A stretch of 64,000 nucleotides of DNA, taken from contig CP053915.1 in the NCBI GenBank assembly GCA_021496925.1, positions 2,879,501 through 2,943,500 on the forward strand, given 5' to 3'. Of this stretch, positions 33,526 to 42,522 are shown one piece after another. The notes under the pieces are model-generated. The model saw nothing but the letters and a program-made list of their open reading frames with translations, did no database searches and was not told where the DNA came from. Origin of the DNA: Acidovorax sp. YS12 (GTDB lineage Bacteria > Pseudomonadota > Gammaproteobacteria > Burkholderiales > Burkholderiaceae_C). The stretch's first letter is position 1. Every line of letters starts with the position of its first letter. The translations under genes were made by a program, and so were the position numbers.

Positions 33526-34166
33526 TGCGATTTCCAGCCAAACCGGCCCCAAAGCCTTGCATGGAAAGCGCTGCCAGCTCCTTTTTCAGGAGCACACGGA
33601 GGCGCCAGCGGGGCGACGTGCTGCTGTTTGTTTTGTTCGCGCTGCTGGTCACGCTGCTGGGCGGGCTGTACGCCATGCGCGGGCTGCTCGACGACACCGT
33701 GGTGGCAGGCCATGCCGCGCAGCGCCAGAAGAACGTGCAGATGGGCGACGCCGCGCTGGCGCTGGCCACCCAGGTGATCACCAGCACGCTCGGCGGCACC
33801 GATGGCAGCGTGGCGCTGCAGATCGCCGCCGATGGCGCGAGCTGGTTCCACATACCGTCCGGCGCGGGCGCCTGGGATCCGCCCGGCACCGGCACCAACG
33901 CAGGCTTCTGGAGCCAGTGCACGGACAGCGCGGCCGCCGTGAAGTGCCCCGACGTCGCCACGCTGGCCGGCACCGCGCTGCCCGGCGGCTACACCGCGCG
34001 CATGCTGGTCGTGCCCACCAACCTGCCGCCCGATCCGCAGACCTGCGGCACCACCGGGTACGTGGCCAGCTTCTACAGCGTGTTCGTGAACGTGCGCGAA
34101 GCCAGCGGCATGACCTCCGCCAACCTGGAGAGCGTCTTCAAGCAATGCGTGCGCGACATGAACTGA
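33525..34166 (+). CDS. pilX: Minor pilin PilX-like
   Basis: A 213-residue protein with a basic leader (RSTRRRQRG) before DVLLFVLFALLVTLLGGLYA, the PilX helix pattern. Position 5 lacks the canonical Glu, as is common in PilX. The part after the helix (RQKNVQMGDAALALATQVI) fits the family; cysteines near the end (PQTCGTTG, KQCV) may pair. The first about 25 residues (AKPAPKPCMESAASSFF) are encoded by a dispersed repeat, making the leader unusually long (about 35 residues). pilY1 begins 17 bp later. Confidence 0.82.
   Translation: MRFPAKPAPKPCMESAASSFFRSTRRRQRGDVLLFVLFALLVTLLGGLYAMRGLLDDTVVAGHAAQRQKNVQMGDAALALATQVITSTLGGTDGSVALQIAADGASWFHIPSGAGAWDPPGTGTNAGFWSQCTDSAAAVKCPDVATLAGTALPGGYTARMLVVPTNLPPDPQTCGTTGYVASFYSVFVNVREASGMTSANLESVFKQCVRDMN
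33540..33593 (+). repeat. Dispersed repeat copy F, encodes the PilX leader
   Basis: The core reads AACCGGCCCCAAAGCC, GGAAAGCGCTGCCAGCT and GCT-N11-AGC (gctcctttttcaggagc, a perfect short hairpin). It is in frame and sense to pilX. Confidence 0.78.
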
Positions 34167-34183
34167 ACCCACCAGGACCTGCC

Positions 34184-37100
34184 ATGAAACAGCCCCTTCC
34201 GCACCGCCCTCCCCTGCAGGCGGCAGCCGCCAGCCTCTGCCTCGCCGCGCTGGCCTGCGGCCTGCCGCCCGCCAGTGCCCAGACCCAGGCCCGGGCCCAG
34301 GTGGTCTTCGCCGTGGGCAACTCGGAATCGATGGACGGCACGCTCTCCGGCGCCATCATGACCGGCTCGGGCATGTTCGCGGGCAACGCCAGCCTCAGCT
34401 CGCTGGCGGGCTCGTCCTCGCCGCCCAGCTATGCCGTGCCCGCGGGCTTCACGCCGCCGAAGCAGGCGGCCGATGGCACGGGCCAGGCACCCTACACCGT
34501 CAGCAGCGGCGGCACGCTGTACGACAACGGCGCCAGCCGCCTGAACGTGGCCAAGGCGGGCATCGCCAGCACCCTGAACAGCTATCTGGGCAGCATGGAC
34601 TTCGCCCTGGTCACCTACCAGACCAGCAACAGCAGCGTGTACACCACCTGGGCATACCACATGTCGCCGCTGGGCGGCTTCAGGTTCACCAACACCCGGC
34701 AGGCGGGAAGGCGCTACGTCACCAACCCCTGTTACGCGGCCACCGGCGCGGCCGGGCTTTCCACCACGGTGCGCGGCAATTGCCAGTCGATCGCCAACGC
34801 CAACCTGTACGACGCGGCGGCGGCCCCAGGCGGCATCTTCGCCAACCCGTACATGGAGATCGCCTCCAGCGCCGACGACCCCAGCATCAACGACGTGCTG
34901 TATGCGAACAACTTCGCCGCCCTGTGGATCACCTACGGTGCGGTGACCACCAACAATGGCGTCACCGTGACCCCGCCCAGTGCCAATACGCCGTACACGG
35001 CCTATGGCCTGAACAGCTACAACAACGGCGGCATCCTGGTGGGCTATGCCAGCTCGGCCCCTGCTGCCAACACGGCCACCGGCCCCACCAACGCGGGCTA
35101 CGTGCCCTTCTCCTCGCAGGTGATGTACGTGCAGCGCGGCTTCGGCTACGGCGGCAGCCAGTCCGCCACCACGGGCAGCACCCGGGTGGCCATGACCAGC
35201 CTGGGCAACAGCCCCGCCGCCTCGGCCATCGCCACCGCCTACAACCAGTTCAAGCCCCTGCTGGAGCCCGAGACCAACAACATCGGCACCGGCGAAATCA
35301 AGGCCATCGCCGGGCAGGCCGCCACGGCCGGCCTGGTGGCGGGCGCGGGCAGCGTGCTCTCCAGCCTCACGGCCACCTGCGCCGGCCAGTACGTGATCCT
35401 GCTGACCGACGGCCTGCCCACGATGAGCCTGGACGGCAAGGCCTGGCCGCCGCTGGGCAGCGAGGCCGGCGCGGGCTACGGCGTCTACGCCACCTTCGCC
35501 GGGCTGCCCGCGAACGCGCCCTATGGCATGCGCGACGGCATGGGCTCCACGCTGGCGCGCGGGTCGCTGGTGGCAGGCGCCACCGCCACCAACAACCAGG
35601 CGCTGACCGACACCATCGCCAAGATCACCGAACTCCGGAGCCGGGGCATCAAGACCTACGTGGTGGGCCTGGGCGCGGGCGTGGATGCCACGCAGAACCC
35701 GGCGGCGAACGCGGCCCTGAACGCCATGGCGATCGCGGGCGGCACCGGGCAGCAGTACCCGGCGAGCGACATTCCTTCGTTCCAGGCGGCACTCTCGGCC
35801 ATTGCGGCGCAGATCTACGCCAGCACGCAGATCACCGCGCCCGTGGCACCAGGCAGCGTCACCTCGGGCTCCAAGGTCTACGTGGTGACGAGCAAGAACC
35901 AGTCCGGCGCCATGGGCGGGCATATCGAGGCGTACAACACCGACACATCCCCCAGCGCCGCGCCCGGCACCGCCGTCGGCAGCGCGCTGTGGGACGCCGG
36001 CAGCCCCGCCAAGATGGGTGCCGCCACGCGCCGCGACAGGCTCTGGAGCACCCTCGCCACGCCCGGCGGCGGCGCCCCGGGCGCGGGCGCGCTCGCCAAG
36101 CTGGCCGGCATGGACGCGGCGGCCTTCGGCTGGCCGCTGTCGCCCGCGCAAACCTGCGTGCCCAGCCTGGCCACCATCCTGGCCTACACCTTCAACCCCA
36201 GCTACGGCACGGCGGGCGACACGGGCAGCGGCGGCATGGGGTTTCCCGCGCCGGTGGCGGGCTGCTCCTACCTGGCCGGGCGCGAGCCCAACTGGATGCT
36301 GGGCTCGATGAGCCCGAACGACGGCGTCCAGTACCTGGGCGCGCCCGGAAGCGCCTCGCTGCTCGACCTGCCCGGCTATCCGGCCTTCGCATCACGCAAC
36401 AAGGGCCGCCAGGGGCTGGTGCTGGCCGCGAGCAACGACGGCATCCTCTACGGTATCGACGCCGACACCGGGGCCATGCACTGGGGCTGGATGCCGCGCC
36501 CCTTCGTGGCGCAGCTCGCGCAGTACACCGCGCTTGCGTCCAGGCAATTGTTCGACGGCGGCTTTCGCGTGGCCGACGCGGTGGACGCATCCAACGGCTG
36601 GGCCAGCTACGTGGTGGGCACGGCCCAGGGCGGGGCGTACCACTATGCGCTGCAGCTCACCGGCAACGCCAGCGCCACGGAAACCACGCCGCCCGGCCCG
36701 GCCGCGCAGGCCTGGGGTATCGGCGTGCCCGGCGGCACGTCGCCGCAGATGCAGGAACCCGTGGTGGTGACGGTGGGCGGCCGGCAGTACGCGCTGTTCG
36801 TCGTCAACACCACCTCGGGCGCCACCACCACGAGCGCGCTGTACGAGGTCAACGTGGCCACGGGCCAGGCGGCCGGCGGCGGCGCGCTCTCGGCCAGCCT
36901 GCCCTTCGCCGCGCACAGCGCCATGAGCTACGACGCGCAGACCGGCACGCTGTGGCTGGGCGACAAGACGGGCGGCGTCTGGTCGGTCAGCATCACCGGC
37001 CAGAGCACCGCGGACGCGGCCACCGCACTCCAGCGCGGGGCCGTCAGCCCGGCCGCCCCGATCAACTTCGTGGGCTATGGCGAGTCGGAGGGCATTCCCT

Positions 37101-37606
37101 ACGTCTGGGCGGCAGCCAAGGACAAGCTCACTATGTTCACGCTGTCCGGCTCGGGCATGGCCCCCGCCGCCTGGGCCAGCCAGGGTGGCACGTCGCCGCA
37201 GGGGTACAAGGCAGGCAACGCCAGCGCGGCCGTCAGGGCGCTGAAGCAGGGCGGCCAGATCTCCGCGCCGCCGGTGCTGGCCAACGGCGTGCTGGTGGTG
37301 CCGGTGCACGTGCCGCCCGCCGCGGGCAGTTGTGGAGCGGGCCAGGGGTACTACCAGCTGTTCGACCTGGCGTCGGGCTCGGACCCCAAGATCCGCATCA
37401 CCTACAACGGCGCGGACGTGGTGGCCGGAGAGATCTACCTCGGCGCGGGCGCGCCGCTCACACCCGGCCTGCACGGTTCGGAAAAAGGCATCGTGGGCTA
37501 TCCCGGCACCGATGCCCCGCCCGCCGCGGGCAGCAACCCCAGCCTGGGCTCGATCAATTTCGGCGGCAAGCCCCTGAGCCGGGCGATTCTTTGGCGGCAG
37601 CGCTAA
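34184..37606 (+). CDS. pilY1: Type IV pilus tip/biogenesis protein PilY1
   Basis: A 1140-residue secreted protein (signal ending about PPASAQ). The N-terminal half has a von Willebrand A-like layout: VVFAVGNSESMDGTL, then YVILLTDGLPTM and IKTYVVGLGAGVD. The usual metal-site Asp of DxSxS is Gly here. The C-terminal half is the PilY1 beta-propeller, beginning near GLVLAASNDGILYGIDADTG and continuing with WGWMPRP, YVVGTAQGGAYHYALQL and WLGDKTGGVWSVS. PilY1 sits at the pilus tip and controls retraction, adhesion and surface sensing. It is the last gene of the operon, followed by a repeat copy that probably terminates transcription. Confidence 0.92.
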   Translation: MKQPLPHRPPLQAAAASLCLAALACGLPPASAQTQARAQVVFAVGNSESMDGTLSGAIMTGSGMFAGNASLSSLAGSSSPPSYAVPAGFTPPKQAADGTGQAPYTVSSGGTLYDNGASRLNVAKAGIASTLNSYLGSMDFALVTYQTSNSSVYTTWAYHMSPLGGFRFTNTRQAGRRYVTNPCYAATGAAGLSTTVRGNCQSIANANLYDAAAAPGGIFANPYMEIASSADDPSINDVLYANNFAALWITYGAVTTNNGVTVTPPSANTPYTAYGLNSYNNGGILVGYASSAPAANTATGPTNAGYVPFSSQVMYVQRGFGYGGSQSATTGSTRVAMTSLGNSPAASAIATAYNQFKPLLEPETNNIGTGEIKAIAGQAATAGLVAGAGSVLSSLTATCAGQYVILLTDGLPTMSLDGKAWPPLGSEAGAGYGVYATFAGLPANAPYGMRDGMGSTLARGSLVAGATATNNQALTDTIAKITELRSRGIKTYVVGLGAGVDATQNPAANAALNAMAIAGGTGQQYPASDIPSFQAALSAIAAQIYASTQITAPVAPGSVTSGSKVYVVTSKNQSGAMGGHIEAYNTDTSPSAAPGTAVGSALWDAGSPAKMGAATRRDRLWSTLATPGGGAPGAGALAKLAGMDAAAFGWPLSPAQTCVPSLATILAYTFNPSYGTAGDTGSGGMGFPAPVAGCSYLAGREPNWMLGSMSPNDGVQYLGAPGSASLLDLPGYPAFASRNKGRQGLVLAASNDGILYGIDADTGAMHWGWMPRPFVAQLAQYTALASRQLFDGGFRVADAVDASNGWASYVVGTAQGGAYHYALQLTGNASATETTPPGPAAQAWGIGVPGGTSPQMQEPVVVTVGGRQYALFVVNTTSGATTTSALYEVNVATGQAAGGGALSASLPFAAHSAMSYDAQTGTLWLGDKTGGVWSVSITGQSTADAATALQRGAVSPAAPINFVGYGESEGIPYVWAAAKDKLTMFTLSGSGMAPAAWASQGGTSPQGYKAGNASAAVRALKQGGQISAPPVLANGVLVVPVHVPPAAGSCGAGQGYYQLFDLASGSDPKIRITYNGADVVAGEIYLGAGAPLTPGLHGSEKGIVGYPGTDAPPAAGSNPSLGSINFGGKPLSRAILWRQR

Positions 37607-37610
37607 TGAT

Positions 37611-37671
37611 GCTCTGAAAAACAGGCTCCAGCGCTTATCCAGAAAGCGCTGGCAGCTCTTCTTTTCAGAGC
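37611..37671. repeat. Dispersed repeat copy G, between pilY1 and mtnN
   Basis: The clearest copy: GCTCTGAAAA at one end and TTTTCAGAGC at the other form a perfect 10-bp inverted repeat around AGGCTCCAGCGCTTATCC and AAAGCGCTGGCAGCT. It begins 5 bp after the pilY1 stop and contains the mtnN stop (37665-37667 on minus). With A/T runs on both ends it could be a bidirectional terminator. Confidence 0.85.
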
Positions 37672-38414
37672 AAACGCAGCCAGGCCCCGACGATGTGGTC
37701 GGCGTAGCGGCTGGCCACGGTGGCGACGAAGCGGCTGAAATCGACGTGTGCCGTGTCGTCGGCGCGGTCCGAGATGGTGCGCATGGCGGCGAAGGGCACG
37801 CGGTAGTCGGCGCAGACCTGGGCCACGGCGGCGCCCTCCATCTCCACGGCCAGCACCGGGTGGCCCGCCGCGTGCAGCGACGTGCGCAGCGCATGCGCAT
37901 CCTGCGCGGCCGAGACGAAGCGGTCGCCGCTGGCCAGCAGGCCCTGGTGCACGCGCGGCGTGGCGCCGCCGTCTTGCGCATCAAAAACGCCCCCAGCCCT
38001 TTCCAGGCAAGCGCTGGCAGCTTGCAAAAGCGTAGCAGTCAGCGCCGTGTCGCAGGCCAAGCGCGCGCCGCCGTAGCCGGGCAGCTCCCAGCGCGGGAAG
38101 AGGGGCGAGGCGTCCATGTCGTGCTGCAGGTAGTCGCTGGCCACCACCACGTCGCCCACGCGCACGCCATCGCCCACGCCGCCGGCCACGCCCGTGAACA
38201 GGATGCGCGACGCGCCAAAGCGCTCAATGAGCGCCGTGGCCGTGGTGGCCGCCGCCACCTTGCCGATGCCGGACAGCGCCAGCACCACGGGCCGCTCGTG
38301 CAGCTCCCCACGCCAGAAGGAGCGCCCGGCGTGGATGACGCGCTGGGGATGCGCCAGCGCCTGCACCAGGCCGGCCTGTTCTTCAGGCAGTGCGCTGAGG
38401 ATGGCGGTGCTCAT
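37665..38414 (-). CDS. mtnN: 5'-methylthioadenosine/S-adenosylhomocysteine nucleosidase
   Basis: It hydrolyses MTA and SAH, recycling products of polyamine, quorum-signal and methylation reactions. The 249-residue protein has the catalytic features of the PNP/UDP family: LSALPEEQ with Glu12, GVAGGVGDGVRVGDVVV, HDMDASP, AVEMEGAAVAQVC and RTISDRAD with the catalytic Asp. Residues about 127-145 (LQAASACLERAGGVFDAQ) are encoded by a dispersed repeat inserted in frame. They sit in a surface region that is normally shorter. The stop codon lies in a second repeat copy. Confidence 0.93.
   Translation of the reverse strand: MSTAILSALPEEQAGLVQALAHPQRVIHAGRSFWRGELHERPVVLALSGIGKVAAATTATALIERFGASRILFTGVAGGVGDGVRVGDVVVASDYLQHDMDASPLFPRWELPGYGGARLACDTALTATLLQAASACLERAGGVFDAQDGGATPRVHQGLLASGDRFVSAAQDAHALRTSLHAAGHPVLAVEMEGAAVAQVCADYRVPFAAMRTISDRADDTAHVDFSRFVATVASRYADHIVGAWLRLL
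37978..38036 (+). repeat. Dispersed repeat copy H, in frame in mtnN
   Basis: The core reads CAAAAACGCCCCCAGCCCTT, GGCAAGCGCTGGCAGCT and GCT-N11-AGC (gcttgcaaaagcgtagc). It is antisense to the host gene and open in the host frame. It is the second copy touching mtnN. Confidence 0.8.
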
Positions 38415-38484
38415 GGGCGCGGCCCATCGGGCCAGCGGCCGCCGCGCAAGGGCCGCCCCGCCGCGCAGCGGCTCAGGGGGGTGC

Positions 38485-40164
38485 TCACTTCTTATCCCGC
38501 AGCTCGCGGCGCAGGATCTTGCCCACGGGGGTCTTGGGCAGGTCGGTGCGGAACTCGATCACCTTCGGCTGCTTGTAGCCCGTGAGGTTGGCGCGGCAGA
38601 ACTCCTTGACCTGCGCCTCGGTCAGCGCCGGGTCCTTCTTGACGATGACCAGCTTCACGGCCTCGCCGGTCTTCTCGTCGGGCACGCCCACCACGGCGCA
38701 TTCGAGCACGCCAGGCATCTTGGCCACCACGTCCTCGACCTCGTTGGGGTAGACGTTGAAGCCGCTGACCAGCACCATGTCCTTCTTGCGGTCCACGATC
38801 TTGAAGTAGCCGCGCTCGTCGATGATGCCGATGTCGCCGCTCTTGAAGTAGCCGTCCTCGGTCATGACCTTGGCGGTTTCATCGGGACGCTGCCAGTAGC
38901 CGGCCATGACCTGCGGGCCCTTGATGGCGATTTCGCCGGGCTGGCCCTGGGTGGTGACTTCGTTGCCCTCGTCGTCCAGCAGCTTCATGTAGGTGCTGGG
39001 GATGGGCACGCCGATGGTGCCGGTGTAGTCGGTCGCGGTGACCGGGTTGCAGCTGGCCGAGGGGCTGGTTTCCGACAGGCCGTAGCCTTCGCAGATGGGG
39101 CAGCCGGTCTTCTCCAGCCAGAGCTTGGCCACGGCGCCCTGCACGGCCATGCCGCCGCCCACGGAGATCTTCAGGTTCTTCCAGTTGACCTTGCCGAAGT
39201 CGGGGTGGTTGGCCAGGCCGTTGAACAGCGTGTTCACCGCCGGGAAGCTGTGGAAGCTGTGGCGCGACAGCTCCTTGAGCACGGCGGGCAGGTCGCGCGG
39301 GTTGGGGATCAGGATGGTCTTGCCGCCCGTGCGCATGGACAGCATCATGTTCACGGTGAAGGCGAAGATGTGGTACAGCGGCAGCGCGCACACCGCCGTG
39401 GGCTGCTCGCCCGCAGGCACCTTGCCCATCACCGGGGCGTTCCAGGCCTCGGACTGCAGCACGTTGGCGATGATGTTGCGCTGCAGCAGCACGGCGCCCT
39501 TGGATACGCCGGTGGTACCGCCCGTGTACTGCAGCAGCGCGATGTCGTCGGGCTTGATGTCGGGCGCCTTGAAGCTGCCGCGCGTGCCCTGGGCGATGGC
39601 GTCGTTGAAGCGCACGGCGCCGGGCAGGTCGAACTCGGGCACCATCTTCTTGACGTTGCGCACCACGTAGTTGACCAGCGCGCCCTTGAGCAGGCCGAGC
39701 TGGTCGCCCATGGCGCACAGCACCACGTGCTTGATGGGCGTGTTGGCCACGCAACCCTGCAGCGTGGTGGCGAAGTTCTCGATGATGATGATGGCCTTGG
39801 CGCCGGAGTCCTTGAGCTGGTGCTCCAGCTCGCGCGCGGTGTACAGCGGGTTGACGTTGACCACCACGTAGCCCGCGCGCAGCACGGCCGCCACCGCGAC
39901 CGGGTACTGCGGCACGTTGGGCATCATGATGGCGACGCGGTCGCCCTTGGCCAGCCCCAGGCTCTGCAGGTAGGCCGCGAGGGCGCGGCTGAGCGAGTCG
40001 GTCTCGGCGTAGCTGATGTCCTTGCCCATGAAGCTGTAGGCGATCCGGTCGGCGTACTTGGCGAACGCTTCGTCCATCAGGGCCACCAGGGACGGGTACT
40101 GCGACGGGTCGATGTCGGCCGGAACACCTTGCGGGTAAGCGGCCAGCCAGGGGCGGTCTTGCAT
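38485..40164 (-). CDS. fadD: Long-chain-fatty-acid--CoA ligase
   Basis: FadD activates fatty acids to acyl-CoA at the inner membrane for beta-oxidation or lipid synthesis. The 559-residue ANL enzyme has the P-loop-like LLQYTGGTTGVSKGA, the GYGLSETSPSASCNP motif, and the DGYFKSGDIGIIDERGYFKI and DRKKDMVLVSGFNVYPNEVE hinge region. The C-terminal catalytic Lys is in TPVGKILRREL. Length matches FadD. It lies 70 bp upstream of mtnN; the start has TCTCTCC complementary to GGAGAGA. Confidence 0.96.
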   Translation of the reverse strand: MQDRPWLAAYPQGVPADIDPSQYPSLVALMDEAFAKYADRIAYSFMGKDISYAETDSLSRALAAYLQSLGLAKGDRVAIMMPNVPQYPVAVAAVLRAGYVVVNVNPLYTARELEHQLKDSGAKAIIIIENFATTLQGCVANTPIKHVVLCAMGDQLGLLKGALVNYVVRNVKKMVPEFDLPGAVRFNDAIAQGTRGSFKAPDIKPDDIALLQYTGGTTGVSKGAVLLQRNIIANVLQSEAWNAPVMGKVPAGEQPTAVCALPLYHIFAFTVNMMLSMRTGGKTILIPNPRDLPAVLKELSRHSFHSFPAVNTLFNGLANHPDFGKVNWKNLKISVGGGMAVQGAVAKLWLEKTGCPICEGYGLSETSPSASCNPVTATDYTGTIGVPIPSTYMKLLDDEGNEVTTQGQPGEIAIKGPQVMAGYWQRPDETAKVMTEDGYFKSGDIGIIDERGYFKIVDRKKDMVLVSGFNVYPNEVEDVVAKMPGVLECAVVGVPDEKTGEAVKLVIVKKDPALTEAQVKEFCRANLTGYKQPKVIEFRTDLPKTPVGKILRRELRDKK

Positions 40165-40303
40165 GCTTGTCTCTCCTAACTTCTCGTTACAAAACGGATG
40201 GCCTGCATTGTCTCAGCGGGCCCTTTCTCTCACGCCGGTGGTTATCCCGAAGCCGGGGCCACCGCTTGATGCTGCGCAACGTCCCCCAGGCACAGGCCGC
40301 CGG

Positions 40304-41038
40304 CTAGGGCCGGGGCGCCGCGGGGACGGGGAACGGCGGGATGGTCAGGGTGCCGTCCATCATGCCGGTGCTCTGCCGGGCGGCCTGGGCCAGCGCCTCG
40401 GTCCATGCCTTGGCGGGCCTGCCGGCCACCAGGAATTCATGGCTGTTGCGCGTCTGCGGGCGCAGCAGGTGCTGCGCCACCCAGGCGTCCACCACGACCA
40501 GGGCGCCCCGGTCCATGCCATAGCGGTAGCTGATGTAGCTGGCCGGCTGCGGCGGCGCCAGCTTGCGGCCGGCCAGCCACTGCGCCCATTCGGTCTGGTG
40601 CTTGTCCATCCAGGCGCCGTCGGCCCAGCGCTTCATGCGCAGGCAGTCCACGCGCACGCTGGAGCCGCTGCGCGCGTCCTCCACGTCCATGCCCTGCTGG
40701 CGCGGGCAATTGCCGGTCCAGAGCACGTCCTCGCGCTCGAAGTTGCCGCGGTTGGTCTGCACGCGCAGCACGGCCAGCACGTCCTTCTTGGCGCCGCGCA
40801 GCACCAGGGTGCGCGCCTGCAGCGCGATGCTGTCGCCCGGCTCCGATGGCAGGGGGTAGACGGCGTCGCTGGTGCCCAGGTCCTCCCAGTCACCCGGGGG
40901 CAGGTTCAGGCGCGTGCGCCCGACCTGGTACTCGTTCGGCTGGCGCTCCAGGGGCGCGCAGGCCCCGAGGGCCAGGGCGGCGCAGGCCAGGAGCAGACGG
41001 GGCAGCCAGCGGCGGGCTGGCAGAGCGGATGTATTCAT
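40304..41038 (-). CDS. Lipoprotein of unknown function
   Basis: A 244-residue predicted lipoprotein: MNTSALPARRWLPRLLLACA then lipobox LGAC. The mature part has no domain I recognise. It carries cysteines (TGNCPRQQGM, VDCLRMKRWAD) and a C-terminal HLLRPQTRNSHEFLVAG stretch. I use the ATG at 41038; an upstream in-frame start would put the signal peptide internally. It stands alone between fadD and fba, on the same strand. Confidence 0.75.
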   Translation of the reverse strand: MNTSALPARRWLPRLLLACAALALGACAPLERQPNEYQVGRTRLNLPPGDWEDLGTSDAVYPLPSEPGDSIALQARTLVLRGAKKDVLAVLRVQTNRGNFEREDVLWTGNCPRQQGMDVEDARSGSSVRVDCLRMKRWADGAWMDKHQTEWAQWLAGRKLAPPQPASYISYRYGMDRGALVVVDAWVAQHLLRPQTRNSHEFLVAGRPAKAWTEALAQAARQSTGMMDGTLTIPPFPVPAAPRP

Positions 41039-41134
41039 ATCTGACCACAAGCTTACATGAAGATGGTTGCGCCCCCGCCGCGCGCGCCCGCTGTAGGGAG
41101 CTGCCCCCACCGGCGCGGCGCCCGGGCCGCGTGC

Positions 41135-41160
41135 AAAAAAGGCAGCCCGCGGGCTGCCTT
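41135..41160 (-). terminator. Intrinsic terminator after fba
   Basis: On the minus strand AAGGCAGCCCGCGGGCTGCC forms a GC-rich hairpin followed by six T. It lies 24 bp after the fba stop. Confidence 0.92.
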
Positions 41161-41183
41161 GGCATGGCCGTCGCGCGGGGCGC

Positions 41184-42248
41184 TCAGCGCACGACCTGCG
41201 CGAGTTCCCCGGCGGCGTATTTCTGCGCCATCGCGGCCAGCGGCACGCCCTTGATCTTGGCGGCCTGGCCTTCGCAGCCGAATTCCAGGTAGCGCTGCTT
41301 GCAGATGGCCTTGGCGGCCTCGCGCGCGGGCTTCATCCATTCGCGCATGTCGAACTTGTCGGGGTTCTCGGCGTGGAACTTGCGCACCGCGCCGGTCATG
41401 GCCAGGCGGATGTCGGTGTCGATGTTGATCTTGCGCACGCCGTACTTGATGGCTTCCTGGATTTCCGTCACGGGCACGCCGTAGGTTTCCTTCATCTTGC
41501 CGCCGTACTGGTTGATGAGGGCCAGCAGGTCCTGCGGCACGCTGGAGGAGCCGTGCATCACCAGGTGGGTGTTGGGAATGCGCGCGTGGATTGCCTTGAC
41601 GCGGCTGATGGCCAGCACGTCGCCCGTGGGCGGGCGCGTGAACTTGTAGGCGCCGTGGCTGGTGCCGATGGCGATGGCCAGCGCGTCGAGCTGCGTAGCC
41701 GTGACGAACTGCGCGGCTTCCTCGGGGTCGGTCAGCATCTGGCTGTGGTCCAGCTTGCCGGCGGCGCCAACGCCGTCTTCCTCGCCCGCCTCGCCGGTCT
41801 CCAGCGAGCCCAGGCAGCCCAGCTCGCCCTCGACGGTGGCGCCGATCCGGTGCGCCATGGCGACCACCTGGCGCGTCACGTCCACGTTGTAGGCGAAGTC
41901 GGACGGGGTCTTGCCGTCCTCGCGCAGCGAGCCGTCCATCATCACCGAGCCGAAGCCCAGGTCGAGCGCACCCTGGCAGATGGCGGGCGAGGTGCCGTGG
42001 TCCTGGTGCATGACCAGCGGGATGTGCGGGTAGGCCTCGCTGGCGGCAGCGATCAGGTGCTTGATGAAGCTCTCGCCCGCGTACTTGCGCGCGCCGGCGC
42101 TGGCCTGCAGGATCACGGGCGCGCCCACTTCGTCGGCCGCGGCCATGACGGCCTGCACCTGCTCCAGGTTGTTGACGTTGAAGGCGGGGATGCCATAGCC
42201 GGCTTCGGCGGCATGGTCGAGCAGTTCGCGCATCGAGACGAGAGGCAT
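41184..42248 (-). CDS. fba: Fructose-bisphosphate aldolase class II (Calvin-Benson type)
   Basis: A zinc-dependent aldolase for glycolysis and gluconeogenesis. The 354-residue protein begins MPLVSMRELLDHAAEAGYGI. It has the zinc and substrate motifs LVMHQDHGTS, GFGSVMMDGSLREDG, the ELGCLGSLETGEAGEEDG loop, GTSHGAYKF, LVMHGSSSVP and GVRKINIDTDIRLA. The long form with this loop is the CbbA-type subgroup used by Betaproteobacteria. It lies downstream of pyk on the same strand, separated by a 152-bp element with terminal inverted repeats. Confidence 0.96.
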   Translation of the reverse strand: MPLVSMRELLDHAAEAGYGIPAFNVNNLEQVQAVMAAADEVGAPVILQASAGARKYAGESFIKHLIAAASEAYPHIPLVMHQDHGTSPAICQGALDLGFGSVMMDGSLREDGKTPSDFAYNVDVTRQVVAMAHRIGATVEGELGCLGSLETGEAGEEDGVGAAGKLDHSQMLTDPEEAAQFVTATQLDALAIAIGTSHGAYKFTRPPTGDVLAISRVKAIHARIPNTHLVMHGSSSVPQDLLALINQYGGKMKETYGVPVTEIQEAIKYGVRKINIDTDIRLAMTGAVRKFHAENPDKFDMREWMKPAREAAKAICKQRYLEFGCEGQAAKIKGVPLAAMAQKYAAGELAQVVR

Positions 42249-42316
42249 GGTGGGGAGTCCGGTCGAGGGTTGAGGAAAAGCGGTGGTAACCGCTTGGTAA
42301 CCCTCGATTCTAGTGT

Positions 42317-42468
42317 CGCGCCACCGGTCAGATGCCGAAGGCTGCGCGCCGCCCTCGGATCGCAGCGCAAGGCGCATTGCGCCGCCAATACCGGGCGTAT
42401 TGGCAAGCGATGCAACGCCGCGATGCGATTCGAGGGCCAGCGCAGACCGGCAGATGACCGGTGGCGCG
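42317..42468. repeat. 152-bp MITE-like element with 14-bp terminal inverted repeats
   Basis: The ends are perfect inverted repeats: CGCGCCACCGGTCA at 42317-42330 and TGACCGGTGGCGCG at 42455-42468. The interior is palindrome-rich (ggcgcattgcgcc; aatacc..ggcgtatt) and has no ORF. It fills more than half of the 274-bp fba-pyk gap. No clear target duplication was resolved by eye. Confidence 0.7.
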
Positions 42469-42522
42469 GCACTCGGGCCTGCCCCATCCAGGCCCGCCAG
42501 CGCCGCAGCGCACCCCAGGGGC

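Noticed and set aside
34780..37617. 945-codon frame overlapping pilY1 in another frame
   Set aside because: Out-of-frame shadow rich in Arg, Gly and Gln; the pilY1 frame has a signal peptide and domain motifs throughout.
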